The notes under the pieces are model-generated. The model had not been told where the DNA came from. It ran no database searches and saw nothing but the letters and a program-made list of their open reading frames with translations. This document shows positions 1-8,467 of a stretch of 32,783 bases of DNA, one piece after another. A program made the position numbers and the translations under genes. This stretch comes from Bacillota bacterium (GTDB lineage: Bacteria > Bacillota > Clostridia > Oscillospirales > Acutalibacteraceae). The stretch lies in the NCBI GenBank assembly GCA_030705695.1, contig JAUZPX010000003.1, forward strand, positions 1-32,783. The letters are read 5' to 3'. Every line of letters starts with the position of its first letter. Within the stretch, counting starts at the first letter, position 1.

Positions 1-1039
1 CGTCTTTATCACAAATAACATAACTCAAGCTTGAGTTTTCATGAATAGTCGTATCCTGCATAATAATACAATTCGATACCTTAGCGCCTTTCGCAATGGT
101 AACTCCTTTGAAAATCACGCTGTTTTCAACTTCACCGTCTATAACACAGCCTTGAGCAACCAAAGAATTTTTAACAGAGGAAAGCAATCCGTATTTACAC
201 GGCATATCATCACGAACTTTTGTATAAATCGGACTCATTCTGTTGAAAAGCTCACGGCGAACAATCGGATCCATAAGCGACATGTTAGCATAGAAATAGC
301 TGAGTGTCGAAGTAATGGTCGCAGCATACCCTGTAAATTCATAGCCGTAAATTTTTAATTCATCAACATTTGATTGCAATAAATGCCGTTTGTAGTTAAG
401 TTTGTTTTTACTCATGCAATCGCTAATAAGCTCAATAAGCAACTTGCGTTTTATTAAAATACAGTTTATTCCGTAGTTACATTTGCCGTCGATTTTAGGA
501 TCAATTAAAATTTCGGTGGCACGCTTATTTTCATCCAGATTCAAAACAATCGGATCATAATATTTATCAGGCAATTCCTTATATAAATATACGAGCGTAA
601 TGTCAGCTTCATTCTTAATATGCGATGCAAGTACAAGGCTGTAATCTATATTGCAAACGGTATCGCAACCGCAAAGAAGCACATATTCTTCTGTTGCGTG
701 TTCGATGTATCCGATTACCGAATAGATACTTTCTATTACCGTATCAAAACGATTAATTCCGCTGCTGTACGGAGGTAAAATTGTCAAACCGCCTCTGCGT
801 TTTGAAAGGTCCCATGCTTTACCTGAACCCAAATGATCCATAAGCGATGAAAAATTATGCTTAGTAATAACTCCTACATTATTAATGCCTGAATTCACCA
901 TATTGGAAAGCGGGAAATCTATCAGCCTATACTTTCCTCCGAACGGCACAGAACCAGTTGTTCGGCGATCCGCTAGTTCAGGAATCAGTTCCTCGTTGAG
1001 GTTGGGCAAAATAAGCCCTAAAATATCGTTTCCTCTCAT
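1..1039 (-). CDS. glgD: GlgD, ADP-glucose pyrophosphorylase-like regulatory subunit (C-terminus beyond the window)
   Basis: An open frame of 346 codons runs off the left edge. It starts with an ATG that shares an ATGA overlap with the glgC stop. The fold is the GlgC nucleotidyltransferase followed by a beta-helix: it keeps PFGGKYRLIDFPLSN near residues 32-46 and hexapeptide-type repeats (VIDGEVENSVIFKGV) near the edge. The glycine-rich nucleotide loop seen in GlgC (GGQGSRL) is replaced by an unrelated stretch (NLNEELIPELADRR), so it should not be catalytic by itself. In Firmicutes, GlgD pairs with GlgC as a hetero-oligomer and modulates its activity. It is the last visible gene of a leftward glgB-glgC-glgD operon; glgA may follow outside the window, which is a guess from other genomes. 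Confidence 0.93.
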   Translation of the reverse strand, partial: MRGNDILGLILPNLNEELIPELADRRTTGSVPFGGKYRLIDFPLSNMVNSGINNVGVITKHNFSSLMDHLGSGKAWDLSKRRGGLTILPPYSSGINRFDTVIESIYSVIGYIEHATEEYVLLCGCDTVCNIDYSLVLASHIKNEADITLVYLYKELPDKYYDPIVLNLDENKRATEILIDPKIDGKCNYGINCILIKRKLLIELISDCMSKNKLNYKRHLLQSNVDELKIYGYEFTGYAATITSTLSYFYANMSLMDPIVRRELFNRMSPIYTKVRDDMPCKYGLLSSVKNSLVAQGCVIDGEVENSVIFKGVTIAKGAKVSNCIIMQDTTIHENSSLSYVICDKD

Positions 1040-2256
1040 TTTGCAGCACCTCCCGGAACATGTTCGTCGATCATTGCTTTTGGCGAAACCACGGCATTTT
1101 CGCCGATTTCAAGATTATCGCCTACAACAGCAATTCCCCAATCCTGCATGTTTTCCATTTCCTCGGGTCTTGCACCTACCTTGGCGCCTTTGTGTATCAC
1201 AGCGTTTTCAGAAACGATTGCATACTGCACTACCGCTCCCTCTTCAATAACAGCACCAGGCATGATAATAGAAGCCGTCACTAATGCGTCTTTTTCAACT
1301 GTGACACCTGCAAAAAGAACTGAAAATTCAATTTCTCCCGCAATGCTACATCCGTCGGCAACAATTGAATTTTGAATAATTGCACTGTCGCTTACGTAAT
1401 GAGGCGGCATTACAGGATTTCGAGAATAGATTTTATTATTTTCTTCGCTTAAATCCAATGTAACATTGGGGTCAAGAAGATCCATATTTGCTTCCCAAAG
1501 ACTATCGATAGTTCCAACATCTTTCCAGTAACCGTTAAATTCGTAGGCGAACATTTTCTCTCCGCAGCTTAGCATCTTAGGCAAAATGTTTTTGCCGAAA
1601 TCGTTGCTGGAGTTTGTATCCGTCGCATCTTCAATAAGATATTTCTTTAACTTATCAAACGAAAATACATATATGCCCATTGAGGCTTTTGTGCTTTTCG
1701 GCTGTTGCGGTTTCTCTTCAAATTCATAAATAGAACCGTCGGTATTTGTGTTAAGTATACCAAAACGTGAGGCTTCTTCCAAATCCACATTGATAACTCC
1801 GATAGTGCAGTCGGCTTCCTTTTCCTTATGAAAGCTTATCATCTCGGCATAGTCCATCTTGTAGATATGGTCGCCTGAAAGAATAACTACGTAATCGGGG
1901 TTATATCTCTCAATGTAATTTAGATTCTGAAAAATAGCGTTTGCGGTACCCGAGTACCAATCAGCGCCGCCAACTTGCTCGTAAGGGCTAAGGCAATGTA
2001 CACCGCTGCTCATAAAATCGAGGTCCCACGGCTGACCGTTGCCTATATATTCATTTAAAACGAGCGGCTGATACTGTGTTAATACACCGACTGCTTCAAT
2101 ACCAGAATTTACGCAGTTAGATAACGGAAAGTCTATTATTCTGTACTTTCCTCCGAAAGGCACCGCCGGCTTGGCTATTTTCTTAGTCAGAACCCCCAGC
2201 CTGCTGCCTTGACCTCCGGCCAACAGCATGGCCACCACCTCTTGCTTCGGAAACAT
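1036..2256 (-). CDS. glgC: Glucose-1-phosphate adenylyltransferase GlgC
   Basis: 406 residues, a normal length for bacterial GlgC. It makes ADP-glucose from glucose-1-phosphate and ATP, the committed step of glycogen synthesis, in the cytoplasm. The N-terminal domain carries the nucleotide loop GGQGSRL (residues 14-20), PFGGKYRIIDFPLSN, the active-site segment LSGDHIYKMDY and NDFGKNILP. The C-terminal third is a left-handed beta-helix with hexapeptide repeats (VEKDALVTASIIMPGAVIEEGAVV). An AGGAGG site lies just upstream of the ATG at 2256. The stop overlaps the glgD start by four bases, so the two subunits are probably translationally coupled. glgB lies 78 bases upstream in the same direction. 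Very secure. Confidence 0.97.
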   Translation of the reverse strand: MFPKQEVVAMLLAGGQGSRLGVLTKKIAKPAVPFGGKYRIIDFPLSNCVNSGIEAVGVLTQYQPLVLNEYIGNGQPWDLDFMSSGVHCLSPYEQVGGADWYSGTANAIFQNLNYIERYNPDYVVILSGDHIYKMDYAEMISFHKEKEADCTIGVINVDLEEASRFGILNTNTDGSIYEFEEKPQQPKSTKASMGIYVFSFDKLKKYLIEDATDTNSSNDFGKNILPKMLSCGEKMFAYEFNGYWKDVGTIDSLWEANMDLLDPNVTLDLSEENNKIYSRNPVMPPHYVSDSAIIQNSIVADGCSIAGEIEFSVLFAGVTVEKDALVTASIIMPGAVIEEGAVVQYAIVSENAVIHKGAKVGARPEEMENMQDWGIAVVGDNLEIGENAVVSPKAMIDEHVPGGAAK

Positions 2257-2334
2257 ATATAACCTCCTGAATGAGTTTGTGTTTTTAAATTTATGAAACT
2301 GCTGTTATTACTCTTATACAGCAATTTGAATTTT

Positions 2335-4287
2335 TTATTCTGTTTTTGACGCTTTCTTTTTTTTCGGCTGAAGTTTTTTGGTATTCGCTAAGAATATTAC
2401 AGACATCGGCGGAAGATTTAACGACAGCGACTGATCAAATCCATGCATAGGCTCGTCGTCAGTTTTAATTTCCGTACCGTTTGTTATACCACATCCGCCA
2501 AACACAGGGCTTTCAGTGCTGAAAATCTCGCTATAAGTACCGCGTGCAGGAGCACCGATACGGTAATTTACACGTTGGACTGGCTGAAAGTTGCAAACAG
2601 CAATCAGTTCATTTCCCTTTTTATCAACTCTTCTGAATGCAATAACACTCTGAGTATAGTCATCATGAGAAATCCAGGCAAAGCCCTTCCAATCAAAATC
2701 TATTTCCCATAACATGCTGTTCTCTTTATAGAATTTGTTAATTTGCTTAAAGAATTCATTGAGTTCACGGTGTTTTGTATATTGCAAAAGCATCCAGTCG
2801 AGTTCGTTATGAGAATCCCACTCTTTGAACTGGCCAAGCTCTGAACCCATAAATGTAAGTTTTTTGCCGGGATGAGCCATCATATATGCAATAAATGTTT
2901 TTACACCTGCGAATTTTTGCTCATAGTCACCGGGAACTTTATTTATAAGAGAGCCTTTTCCGTATACGACCTCGTCATGTGAAATCGGTAACAGGAAATT
3001 CTCTGAAAATGCATACATAAATGAAAATGTCAAATTATCATGATGAAACGGACGATAAATAGGATCAAGGGACATATAATGCAGCATATCGTTCATCCAA
3101 CCCATATTCCACTTGAAATGGAAACCAAGTCCTCCTTCTTCTACAGGACGTGACACCATTGGCCATGCGGTAGATTCTTCTGCCGTCATCGAAACACCCG
3201 GGAACATTTCAGAAATATTTGTATTAAGCTTACGCAAAAAATCGACTGCTTCAAGGTTTTCTTTACCACCATAGGCATTAGGAACCCACTCGCCGTCTTT
3301 TCTGCTGTAATCAAGATAAAGCATAGACGCAACTGCATCAACACGAATTCCGTCAATATGATATACATCAAGCCAAAAAGCAGCACTAGAAAACAGAAAG
3401 CTTGCAACTTCCCAACGAGCATAATCAAAAACAAGCGTGCCCCAATCTTTATGTTCACCTTTACGCCAATCTTGATATTCATAGCAGGCTCCGCCATCAA
3501 AGCGAGCAAGTGCGTGAGCATCACGGGGAAAATGAGCAGGAACCCAGTCAATAATCACACCGATACCTGCCATATGGCATCTGTCTACAAAAAACATAAA
3601 ATCGTGAGGCGTACCGTAACGTGATGTCGGAGCAAAATAACCTGTTACCTGATAGCCCCATGAATCATCAAACGGATACTCCGTTATTGGCATAAGTTCA
3701 ATATGCGTATAACCCATATCAAGAACATACGGAATAAGCTCGTCCGCAAGTTTCTGATAATTAAAGAAGTTCCCGTCTTCATATTTTCGCCAGGAACCCG
3801 CATGAATTTCATAAACATTCATCGGAGCTTCCTTATTATTCTTCTTAGCACGGTCTTTTAGCCATTCCTCGTCGTTCCATTGATAACCTGAAATATCGTA
3901 AACCAAAGTTGCATTTTCCGGACGTGTTTGAAAATGGAATCCATATGGATCGCTTTTTAACAATTTCTCGAAATATGATGATTCAACGCAATATTTATAA
4001 ATATCATATTGCTTTATCCCTGGAATGAATGTTTCCCATGCTCCTGAGGCACTGATTTTAGTCATGTAATTTGCTGTTTTATCCCAGTTGTTAAAATCAC
4101 CGACAACCGAAACCGAAAGCGCATTTGGCGCCCATGTTCGAAACATAACACCATCAATGCCGTCTATGTTCATAAAATGCGCTCCAAAATACTCATACGC
4201 TACAAAACTATCTCCGCTGTGAAATAAATCAAGATGTGAACGATCATCGTTTTTTCGGATCATATGTTTAAACTTCTTATTTGACAT
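2335..4287 (-). CDS. glgB: 1,4-alpha-glucan branching enzyme GlgB (GH13)
   Basis: 650 residues. It introduces alpha-1,6 branches into glycogen. An N-terminal CBM48-type beta-sandwich (about residues 25-130, with FRTWAPNA and VVGDFNNW) precedes the GH13 barrel. Catalytic residues read as Asp317 in GIRVDAV, Glu370 in TAEEST and Asp438 in ISHDEV; DWVPAHF near 247 is GH13 region I. The SHDEVVYGKGS segment is characteristic of branching enzymes rather than amylases. The C-terminal all-beta domain ends in a lysine-rich tail (KKLQPKKKKASKTE). It appears to be the first gene of the glgBCD operon, and an AGGAG-type site (AAAGGAGCTGACCC) precedes the ATG. I could not assign its promoter in the AT-rich gap upstream. 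Confidence 0.97.
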   Translation of the reverse strand: MSNKKFKHMIRKNDDRSHLDLFHSGDSFVAYEYFGAHFMNIDGIDGVMFRTWAPNALSVSVVGDFNNWDKTANYMTKISASGAWETFIPGIKQYDIYKYCVESSYFEKLLKSDPYGFHFQTRPENATLVYDISGYQWNDEEWLKDRAKKNNKEAPMNVYEIHAGSWRKYEDGNFFNYQKLADELIPYVLDMGYTHIELMPITEYPFDDSWGYQVTGYFAPTSRYGTPHDFMFFVDRCHMAGIGVIIDWVPAHFPRDAHALARFDGGACYEYQDWRKGEHKDWGTLVFDYARWEVASFLFSSAAFWLDVYHIDGIRVDAVASMLYLDYSRKDGEWVPNAYGGKENLEAVDFLRKLNTNISEMFPGVSMTAEESTAWPMVSRPVEEGGLGFHFKWNMGWMNDMLHYMSLDPIYRPFHHDNLTFSFMYAFSENFLLPISHDEVVYGKGSLINKVPGDYEQKFAGVKTFIAYMMAHPGKKLTFMGSELGQFKEWDSHNELDWMLLQYTKHRELNEFFKQINKFYKENSMLWEIDFDWKGFAWISHDDYTQSVIAFRRVDKKGNELIAVCNFQPVQRVNYRIGAPARGTYSEIFSTESPVFGGCGITNGTEIKTDDEPMHGFDQSLSLNLPPMSVIFLANTKKLQPKKKKASKTE

Positions 4288-4621
4288 AGGGTCAGCTCCT
4301 TTAATTCATCGGCAAACTATCCGAAAAACTGATTTATTTATTTGAATCTTTTGATTACTTATATGTTAACAAAATCTGAGATCTGTTTCAATAGAAATTA
4401 CTAATTTTTTACGTTTTATTTTTCTATTTTTTGTAAGCTTCACAAAAAAGGACGTATCAATTAGTATATAATAAACAGAGAAAATCATTCATAAATCTAA
4501 AAAGAAAAATTTATTATATTATGCAAATGCGTAATTATTTGTTAAATTCCGTCAAAAAGATTTTTAAATTTAAATTTAAGCAATATTTTTATAAATATAA
4601 CTTTTTTTCCAAAAATGAATA

Positions 4622-4630
4622 TGGTATAAT
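4622..4630 (+). promoter_or_regulatory. Extended -10 promoter of the amino acid ABC operon
   Basis: TGG-TATAAT matches the TGn-TATAAT extended -10 element for vegetative sigma factors. The -35 region 17 bases upstream is only a T run. Transcription should start near 4637, giving a leader of roughly 68 bases before the ATG at 4705. Confidence 0.6.
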
Positions 4631-4651
4631 ATATAAAGTTTTTAGTGGATT

Positions 4652-4682
4652 ATTGAATTAGCAATTTAGTATGCTAATCAAT
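4652..4682 (+). promoter_or_regulatory. Inverted repeat / hairpin in the leader of the amino acid transporter
   Basis: ATTGAATTAGCA (4652-4663) pairs with TGCTAATCAAT (4672-4682) with one bulged A and an 8-base loop. It lies between the predicted transcription start and the GGAGG site at 4691-4695. It has no U tract, so it is not a terminator. It could be an operator, an mRNA-stabilising stem or a translational switch. Confidence 0.45.
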
Positions 4683-4704
4683 TAAAATTTGGAGGAAATG
4701 AATT

Positions 4705-5556
4705 ATGAAGAAAAAAACATTAGCATTATTATGCGCTATACTTGTAGTTACGAGTGTTATTTCATTTTCAAGCTGCAAAAAAGCAGCGAATAACCAAAAT
4801 TTTGTTGTTTTAAATGAAAAACTTGCAACAGAACAATATGGGGTTGGCTTTAGAAAAGGTGATATCGCATTAGGTCTTGAGGTTCAAAAACAACTTGATT
4901 CAATGATTTCAGACGGTACTGCCGCAAAAATCTCAACCAAGTGGTTTGGTTCCGACCAAATGATACATAATGCTTCTTTCTTGAAAGAAACCTCTGCACC
5001 TGTAGGAGATGATTCCCTGAAAAAAGTTAAAGAAAAGGGAAAGCTTATACTTGGTCTTGATGCCAGTTTCCCTCCTATGGGCTATACCGATGACAATAAC
5101 AACGTCGTCGGCTTTGACATTGACCTTGCAAAAGAAGTAGCAAAACGCATGGGCGTTACTTTGGTTCCTAAGCCGACAGACTGGGATACCATTACACTTT
5201 CTTTAAACAGCAATAAAATTGACTGCATCTGGAACGGCTTGACAATAAACAGCGATCGTTTAAAAGCAATGTTCTTTGCAAAACCTTATCTGAATAACTA
5301 TCAGGCCATCATGGTTCCTGAAGGCTCAAGCATAAAATCGGTTGCAGATCTCGCAGGAAAAAAAGTGGGATATCAAAAGGGTTCATCAGCACTTGACGCT
5401 ATCAATGCAAGCTCTGTAAAATCTTCAATTGCCAAACTATCATCTTACCCTGACAATGTTTCTGCTTTCCTCGATTTAAAAGTAGGTAGAATAGACGCTC
5501 TCGTTCTTGACAGCGTTGTAAGCAAGTATATTAGCGATAAATACAAGGATAAATAA
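4705..5556 (+). CDS. Polar amino acid ABC transporter substrate-binding lipoprotein, apparently circularly permuted
   Basis: 283 residues. A signal peptide leads to Cys24 in a slightly unusual lipobox (FSSC), so the protein should be lipid-anchored outside the membrane. Residues about 32-84 (VLNEKLATEQYGVGFRKGD ... DGTAAKISTKWFG) match the segment that normally ends family-3 solute-binding proteins. Residues about 102-283 then begin like the normal mature N-terminus (LKKVKEKGKLILGLDASFPP) and stop at LVLDSVVSKYISDKYKDK, where the usual tail would follow. The order is therefore signal, tail, linker (about 85-101), body. Ligand residues seem intact: Arg185 in TINSDR for the carboxylate and Asp269 in LVLDS for the amino group. 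GGAGG at 4691-4695 fixes the start. A permease and an ATPase follow closely. Substrate not determinable; a polar amino acid is likely. Confidence 0.9.
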   Translation: MKKKTLALLCAILVVTSVISFSSCKKAANNQNFVVLNEKLATEQYGVGFRKGDIALGLEVQKQLDSMISDGTAAKISTKWFGSDQMIHNASFLKETSAPVGDDSLKKVKEKGKLILGLDASFPPMGYTDDNNNVVGFDIDLAKEVAKRMGVTLVPKPTDWDTITLSLNSNKIDCIWNGLTINSDRLKAMFFAKPYLNNYQAIMVPEGSSIKSVADLAGKKVGYQKGSSALDAINASSVKSSIAKLSSYPDNVSAFLDLKVGRIDALVLDSVVSKYISDKYKDK

Positions 5557-5562
5557 TATTAT

Positions 5563-6252
5563 ATGAATCTGTTTACTTTCTTGGATCTTGCACGTCAATT
5601 ATCTTATGGCGTACAATACACATTAGAGCTTTTCTTTATCACCCTGATTTTCGGCCTTCCGTTGGGACTCATACTCGGGTTAATTCGTAATGCCGGGAAA
5701 AATCTTGTTAATACACACATTAAAATCCTCGACGATGTTTTAAACACTGTAATTAGCGCAGTTGTAGGATTCTATGTTTGGATTATGCGCGGAACACCAC
5801 TTTTGCTTCAAATGGTATTCGTATATTTTGGTCTGGCAGTAATGCAAGTGGCGGCACTTGACCCATTCCCTGCCGCATGTGTGACATTTGCGCTGAACTA
5901 CGCCGCATATTTTTGCGAAATTTTTCGTGGAGGACTCCTTTCCGTTGAGAAGGGGCAGCATGAAGCCGCATCTGTACTAGGATTTACGCCGTTTAAAAAA
6001 ACAATACATATTATTATTCCTCAAATGTTTCGTGTCTGTTTGCCAACGCTTGCAAACGAATGTATTACATTAGTTAAAGACACTTCTCTTATCTATGCTT
6101 TAAGTATAACGGAAATTCTTACACTGGCAACAGATGCTGTTCGTCGTACCACTAGCCCAGCAGCTTATGTTGTTGCTGCTGTGTTTTATTTGATCTTCAC
6201 CTTTTTAATCACACAATTTTTTAAATATCTGGAAAAGAAATTTAGCTTCTAA
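5563..6252 (+). CDS. Amino acid ABC transporter permease (HisM/GlnP family)
   Basis: 229 residues, typical for HisMQ-type permeases, with about five membrane helices. It forms the membrane channel of the importer. The cytoplasmic EAA loop that docks to the ATPase is clear near residues 125-160 (VEKGQHEAASVLGFTPFKK followed by IIIPQMFR). It starts six bases after the stop of the binding protein. No good ribosome binding site precedes the ATG, which suggests translational coupling. The ATPase gene begins 11 bases downstream. The family is secure; the substrate is not identifiable. Confidence 0.94.
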   Translation: MNLFTFLDLARQLSYGVQYTLELFFITLIFGLPLGLILGLIRNAGKNLVNTHIKILDDVLNTVISAVVGFYVWIMRGTPLLLQMVFVYFGLAVMQVAALDPFPAACVTFALNYAAYFCEIFRGGLLSVEKGQHEAASVLGFTPFKKTIHIIIPQMFRVCLPTLANECITLVKDTSLIYALSITEILTLATDAVRRTTSPAAYVVAAVFYLIFTFLITQFFKYLEKKFSF

Positions 6253-6263
6253 GGAATTTATTT

Positions 6264-7010
6264 ATGAACAAAACCATGATTCAAGTTGCAGGCTTATGCA
6301 AACACTTCGGCGATGTAGAGGTCCTGCGAAATGTCTCTTTCACCGTTTCTAAAGGAGAAACAATTGCTGTTATCGGTCCGTCAGGTTCAGGTAAAAGCAC
6401 AATGCTTCGCTGTTTAATTAATCTTGAAAAATCAGATAACGGGACTATCGATATTGAGGGCAAAACACTTTGTAAAGACGGAATATACCAATCCAAAAAA
6501 GCTTGCCGAAGCATATGCGCCAAAATGGGTATGGTTTTTCAGAATTTTAATTTATTCCCTCATATAAGTGTCATAAATAATCTTATTTATGCACCGCATT
6601 TTGTAAAAAGGCAAGATAAAAAAGAACTTATCGTTAAAGCACATGAAATTCTTGCGAAAGTCGGACTTAGCGATAAAGAAAACGCTATGCCAAATGAGCT
6701 TTCTGGCGGGCAAAAACAGCGTGTAGCAATTGCACGTGCGTTGATGATGAACCCTGATATGTTGCTTTTTGACGAGCCGACATCTTCTCTCGACCCTCAG
6801 CTTACTGGCGAAGTCCTTGCAGTTATGAAAGAACTTGCTATGGAAAAGATGACAATGATAATTGTCACCCATGAAATGGCTTTTGCAAGAGAAGTTGCCG
6901 ATAGAATTCTTTTTATGGGCGAAAACAGTATTTTGGCTGATGACGTACCAGAAAAAATCTTTCAAAATCCAAATGAAAAAATTGCAGGATTTATAAACAG
7001 TATTATTTAA
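6264..7010 (+). CDS. Amino acid ABC transporter ATP-binding protein (GlnQ/HisP family)
   Basis: 248 residues, a normal length. It powers the importer on the cytoplasmic face. Walker A is GPSGSGKST (about residues 38-46), the Q-loop is MVFQNFNLFPH, the signature is LSGGQ, Walker B is LLFDEPTS and the switch histidine is in IVTHEM. AAGGA precedes the ATG. It is the last gene of the three-gene operon and is followed by a bidirectional terminator at 7026-7055. Polar amino acid specificity is inferred from subfamily resemblance (FPHISVINNLIYAP). Confidence 0.95.
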   Translation: MNKTMIQVAGLCKHFGDVEVLRNVSFTVSKGETIAVIGPSGSGKSTMLRCLINLEKSDNGTIDIEGKTLCKDGIYQSKKACRSICAKMGMVFQNFNLFPHISVINNLIYAPHFVKRQDKKELIVKAHEILAKVGLSDKENAMPNELSGGQKQRVAIARALMMNPDMLLFDEPTSSLDPQLTGEVLAVMKELAMEKMTMIIVTHEMAFAREVADRILFMGENSILADDVPEKIFQNPNEKIAGFINSII

Positions 7011-7025
7011 CTTTAACATCCAAAC

Positions 7026-7055
7026 AAAAAGAGAGCCACAAAGGCTCTCTTTTTT
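7026..7055. terminator. Bidirectional terminator between convergent genes
   Basis: GAGAGCC (7031-7037) pairs with GGCTCTC (7043-7049) around a 5-base loop. The stem is flanked by A and T runs on both sides. It serves the amino acid transporter operon (+) and the LCP gene (-). Confidence 0.9.
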
Positions 7056-7064
7056 ATCTCGTTT

Positions 7065-8351
7065 TTACTTGTTAAGCAAATCTTCAAAAATAAAGGTTGC
7101 AAGATCTTTTCTGGTTTTATCCCAATCATTAATTTGTACGACTGAGCCTCCATCTGAAGCTGTTCCGTAAGACCATCCGGCACCAAGGTCACCTTCCGGA
7201 ATTCTGAATTCATTATAGCTGTAATTCAAATACGTTAAAGAATTATAAATAAGGCTTGTAATTCCGTCTTTTGTTAGGTCTGTTGTAACTAATGGACCAA
7301 CTTGCTTTGTTATATCAAGTATCTGAGTTAAATTTGCTGTTTTAAAACGGCTCATAACACTGCTTAAAAGCTTCTTTTGACGGGTAACACGGTCAAAATC
7401 GTTTCCGCTTACTGTAGGACAGGCTATACCCTTATGAATCATTACATTTCCGTTATCATCATAACCAGATAGCCCTCTGTCTCTTGAGTACCATAATGCC
7501 TGCCGACCGTTTAGGTGAACGGTAACAGTTTTTGTTTGTTGCTCTTTTGTATAATCACTGTCGGAGTTATTCGAAGTAACTTCAGGATCAAAAATATCTT
7601 TTAGCTCATGTCTTGTGCTTACTTGATTGTTATAAAAGCTTTGCCAGTTAATATAATTTATTTCGCTCTCTGTTAACTGCAAATCAACACCGCCGAGAAC
7701 ATCAATAATATTTCTAAAACTTTTAAAATCGACTATAGCATAAGCGTCGACTTTTATTCCGAAATTCGACTCAACGGTTTGAATGGCAAGGTCTGCGGCA
7801 CCGGAAGGTCCGCCTCCATTTGTTCCGCCTAAAGCATATGCAGCATTGATTTTATTATTGCCATATCCCGGAATTTCGACATAGGTATCGCGCATAAAAG
7901 ATGTCATCTTGATCTTCTTATGCACGGTATCAATAGAGAAGAGAATTTCGGAATCGCTTCGTCCGTTTTCGTCACCGCTGTCGGAGCCAAAAAACATTAA
8001 ATTCAAAATATCGTCAGACTGTAAAAGATTACCGCTGTTCCCTCTTACACCAGCACCACCAATAGGAGTTGTCCCGCTAGTAGAGCCGCTGCTTGTCGTT
8101 GTTTTAGGTGAAACATATTTAATGGTATTTAATACTTGGTCCATATAAATCATACCGATACCGCTAATAAGTAAAACGATAGAAAGAACAATAACCACTG
8201 TATTTCTAATGATTATTTTCTTTTTGCTCATCTTTTTTGATTTCTTTGCGCCTTTTTTATTTTTAGCAGCATTATTGGATGATTTTACATCTACAAAGTT
8301 ATCACGATAGCCTCGTTTTGGCGTCCGTCTCATTCCTTTGTTGTTATCCAT
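7065..8351 (-). CDS. LytR-CpsA-Psr (LCP) family cell-wall polymer ligase
   Basis: 428 residues from the ATG at 8351, chosen because AAGGAG sits just upstream; an in-frame ATG at 8375 lies before that site. A basic, disordered cytoplasmic tail (residues 1-45, with KKSKKMSKKK) leads to one membrane helix (about 46-70), a Ser/Thr/Gly-rich spacer (about 80-110) and an extracellular LCP domain. The domain has GSDSGDENGRSDSEIL, SFMRDTYVEIPG, NKINAAYALGG and FRNIIDVLGGVDL, typical of the acidic/arginine phosphate-binding pocket. LCP enzymes move undecaprenyl-linked glycopolymers such as teichoic acids onto peptidoglycan. The polymer cluster at 9297-17324 nearby could supply its substrate (inference). 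A minus-strand TATAAT at 8387-8392 may be its -10. Confidence 0.93.
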   Translation of the reverse strand: MDNNKGMRRTPKRGYRDNFVDVKSSNNAAKNKKGAKKSKKMSKKKIIIRNTVVIVLSIVLLISGIGMIYMDQVLNTIKYVSPKTTTSSGSTSGTTPIGGAGVRGNSGNLLQSDDILNLMFFGSDSGDENGRSDSEILFSIDTVHKKIKMTSFMRDTYVEIPGYGNNKINAAYALGGTNGGGPSGAADLAIQTVESNFGIKVDAYAIVDFKSFRNIIDVLGGVDLQLTESEINYINWQSFYNNQVSTRHELKDIFDPEVTSNNSDSDYTKEQQTKTVTVHLNGRQALWYSRDRGLSGYDDNGNVMIHKGIACPTVSGNDFDRVTRQKKLLSSVMSRFKTANLTQILDITKQVGPLVTTDLTKDGITSLIYNSLTYLNYSYNEFRIPEGDLGAGWSYGTASDGGSVVQINDWDKTRKDLATFIFEDLLNK

Positions 8352-8467
8352 ACAATCTCCTTGTTTGAACGTCATTATGAGTTTTAATTATAATGGGTAT
8401 TTCCTGTCGTATAATTCTGACATAGAAATTTAAAAAAATTCACAAAATGAACAAAAATGCAAAAAAA

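Larger units (their letters stand above)
4288..4704. other. AT-rich divergent intergenic region between glgB and the amino acid transporter
   Basis: 417 bases with no credible gene. The right end holds an extended -10 promoter and a leader hairpin for the rightward transporter, described separately. The left half must contain the leftward glgB promoter, but no convincing -35/-10 pair was found on the minus strand. Several TATAAT-like words (for example 4467-4472, and 4513-4518 on the minus strand) lack a matching -35 and may just reflect base composition. No T-box, SAM or lysine riboswitch motifs were recognised. Confidence 0.6.

Noticed and set aside
885..1375. Plus-strand frames opposite glgC and glgD
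   Set aside because: Antisense to strongly conserved coding sequence, without start signals.
2257..2334. Terminator between glgB and glgC
   Set aside because: A weak inverted repeat is present, but it has no T run in the direction of transcription; the genes are more likely co-transcribed.
4631..4704. Possible T-box or amino acid riboswitch before the importer
   Set aside because: The leader is only about 70 bases and has no T-box sequence, no terminator and no known aptamer core.
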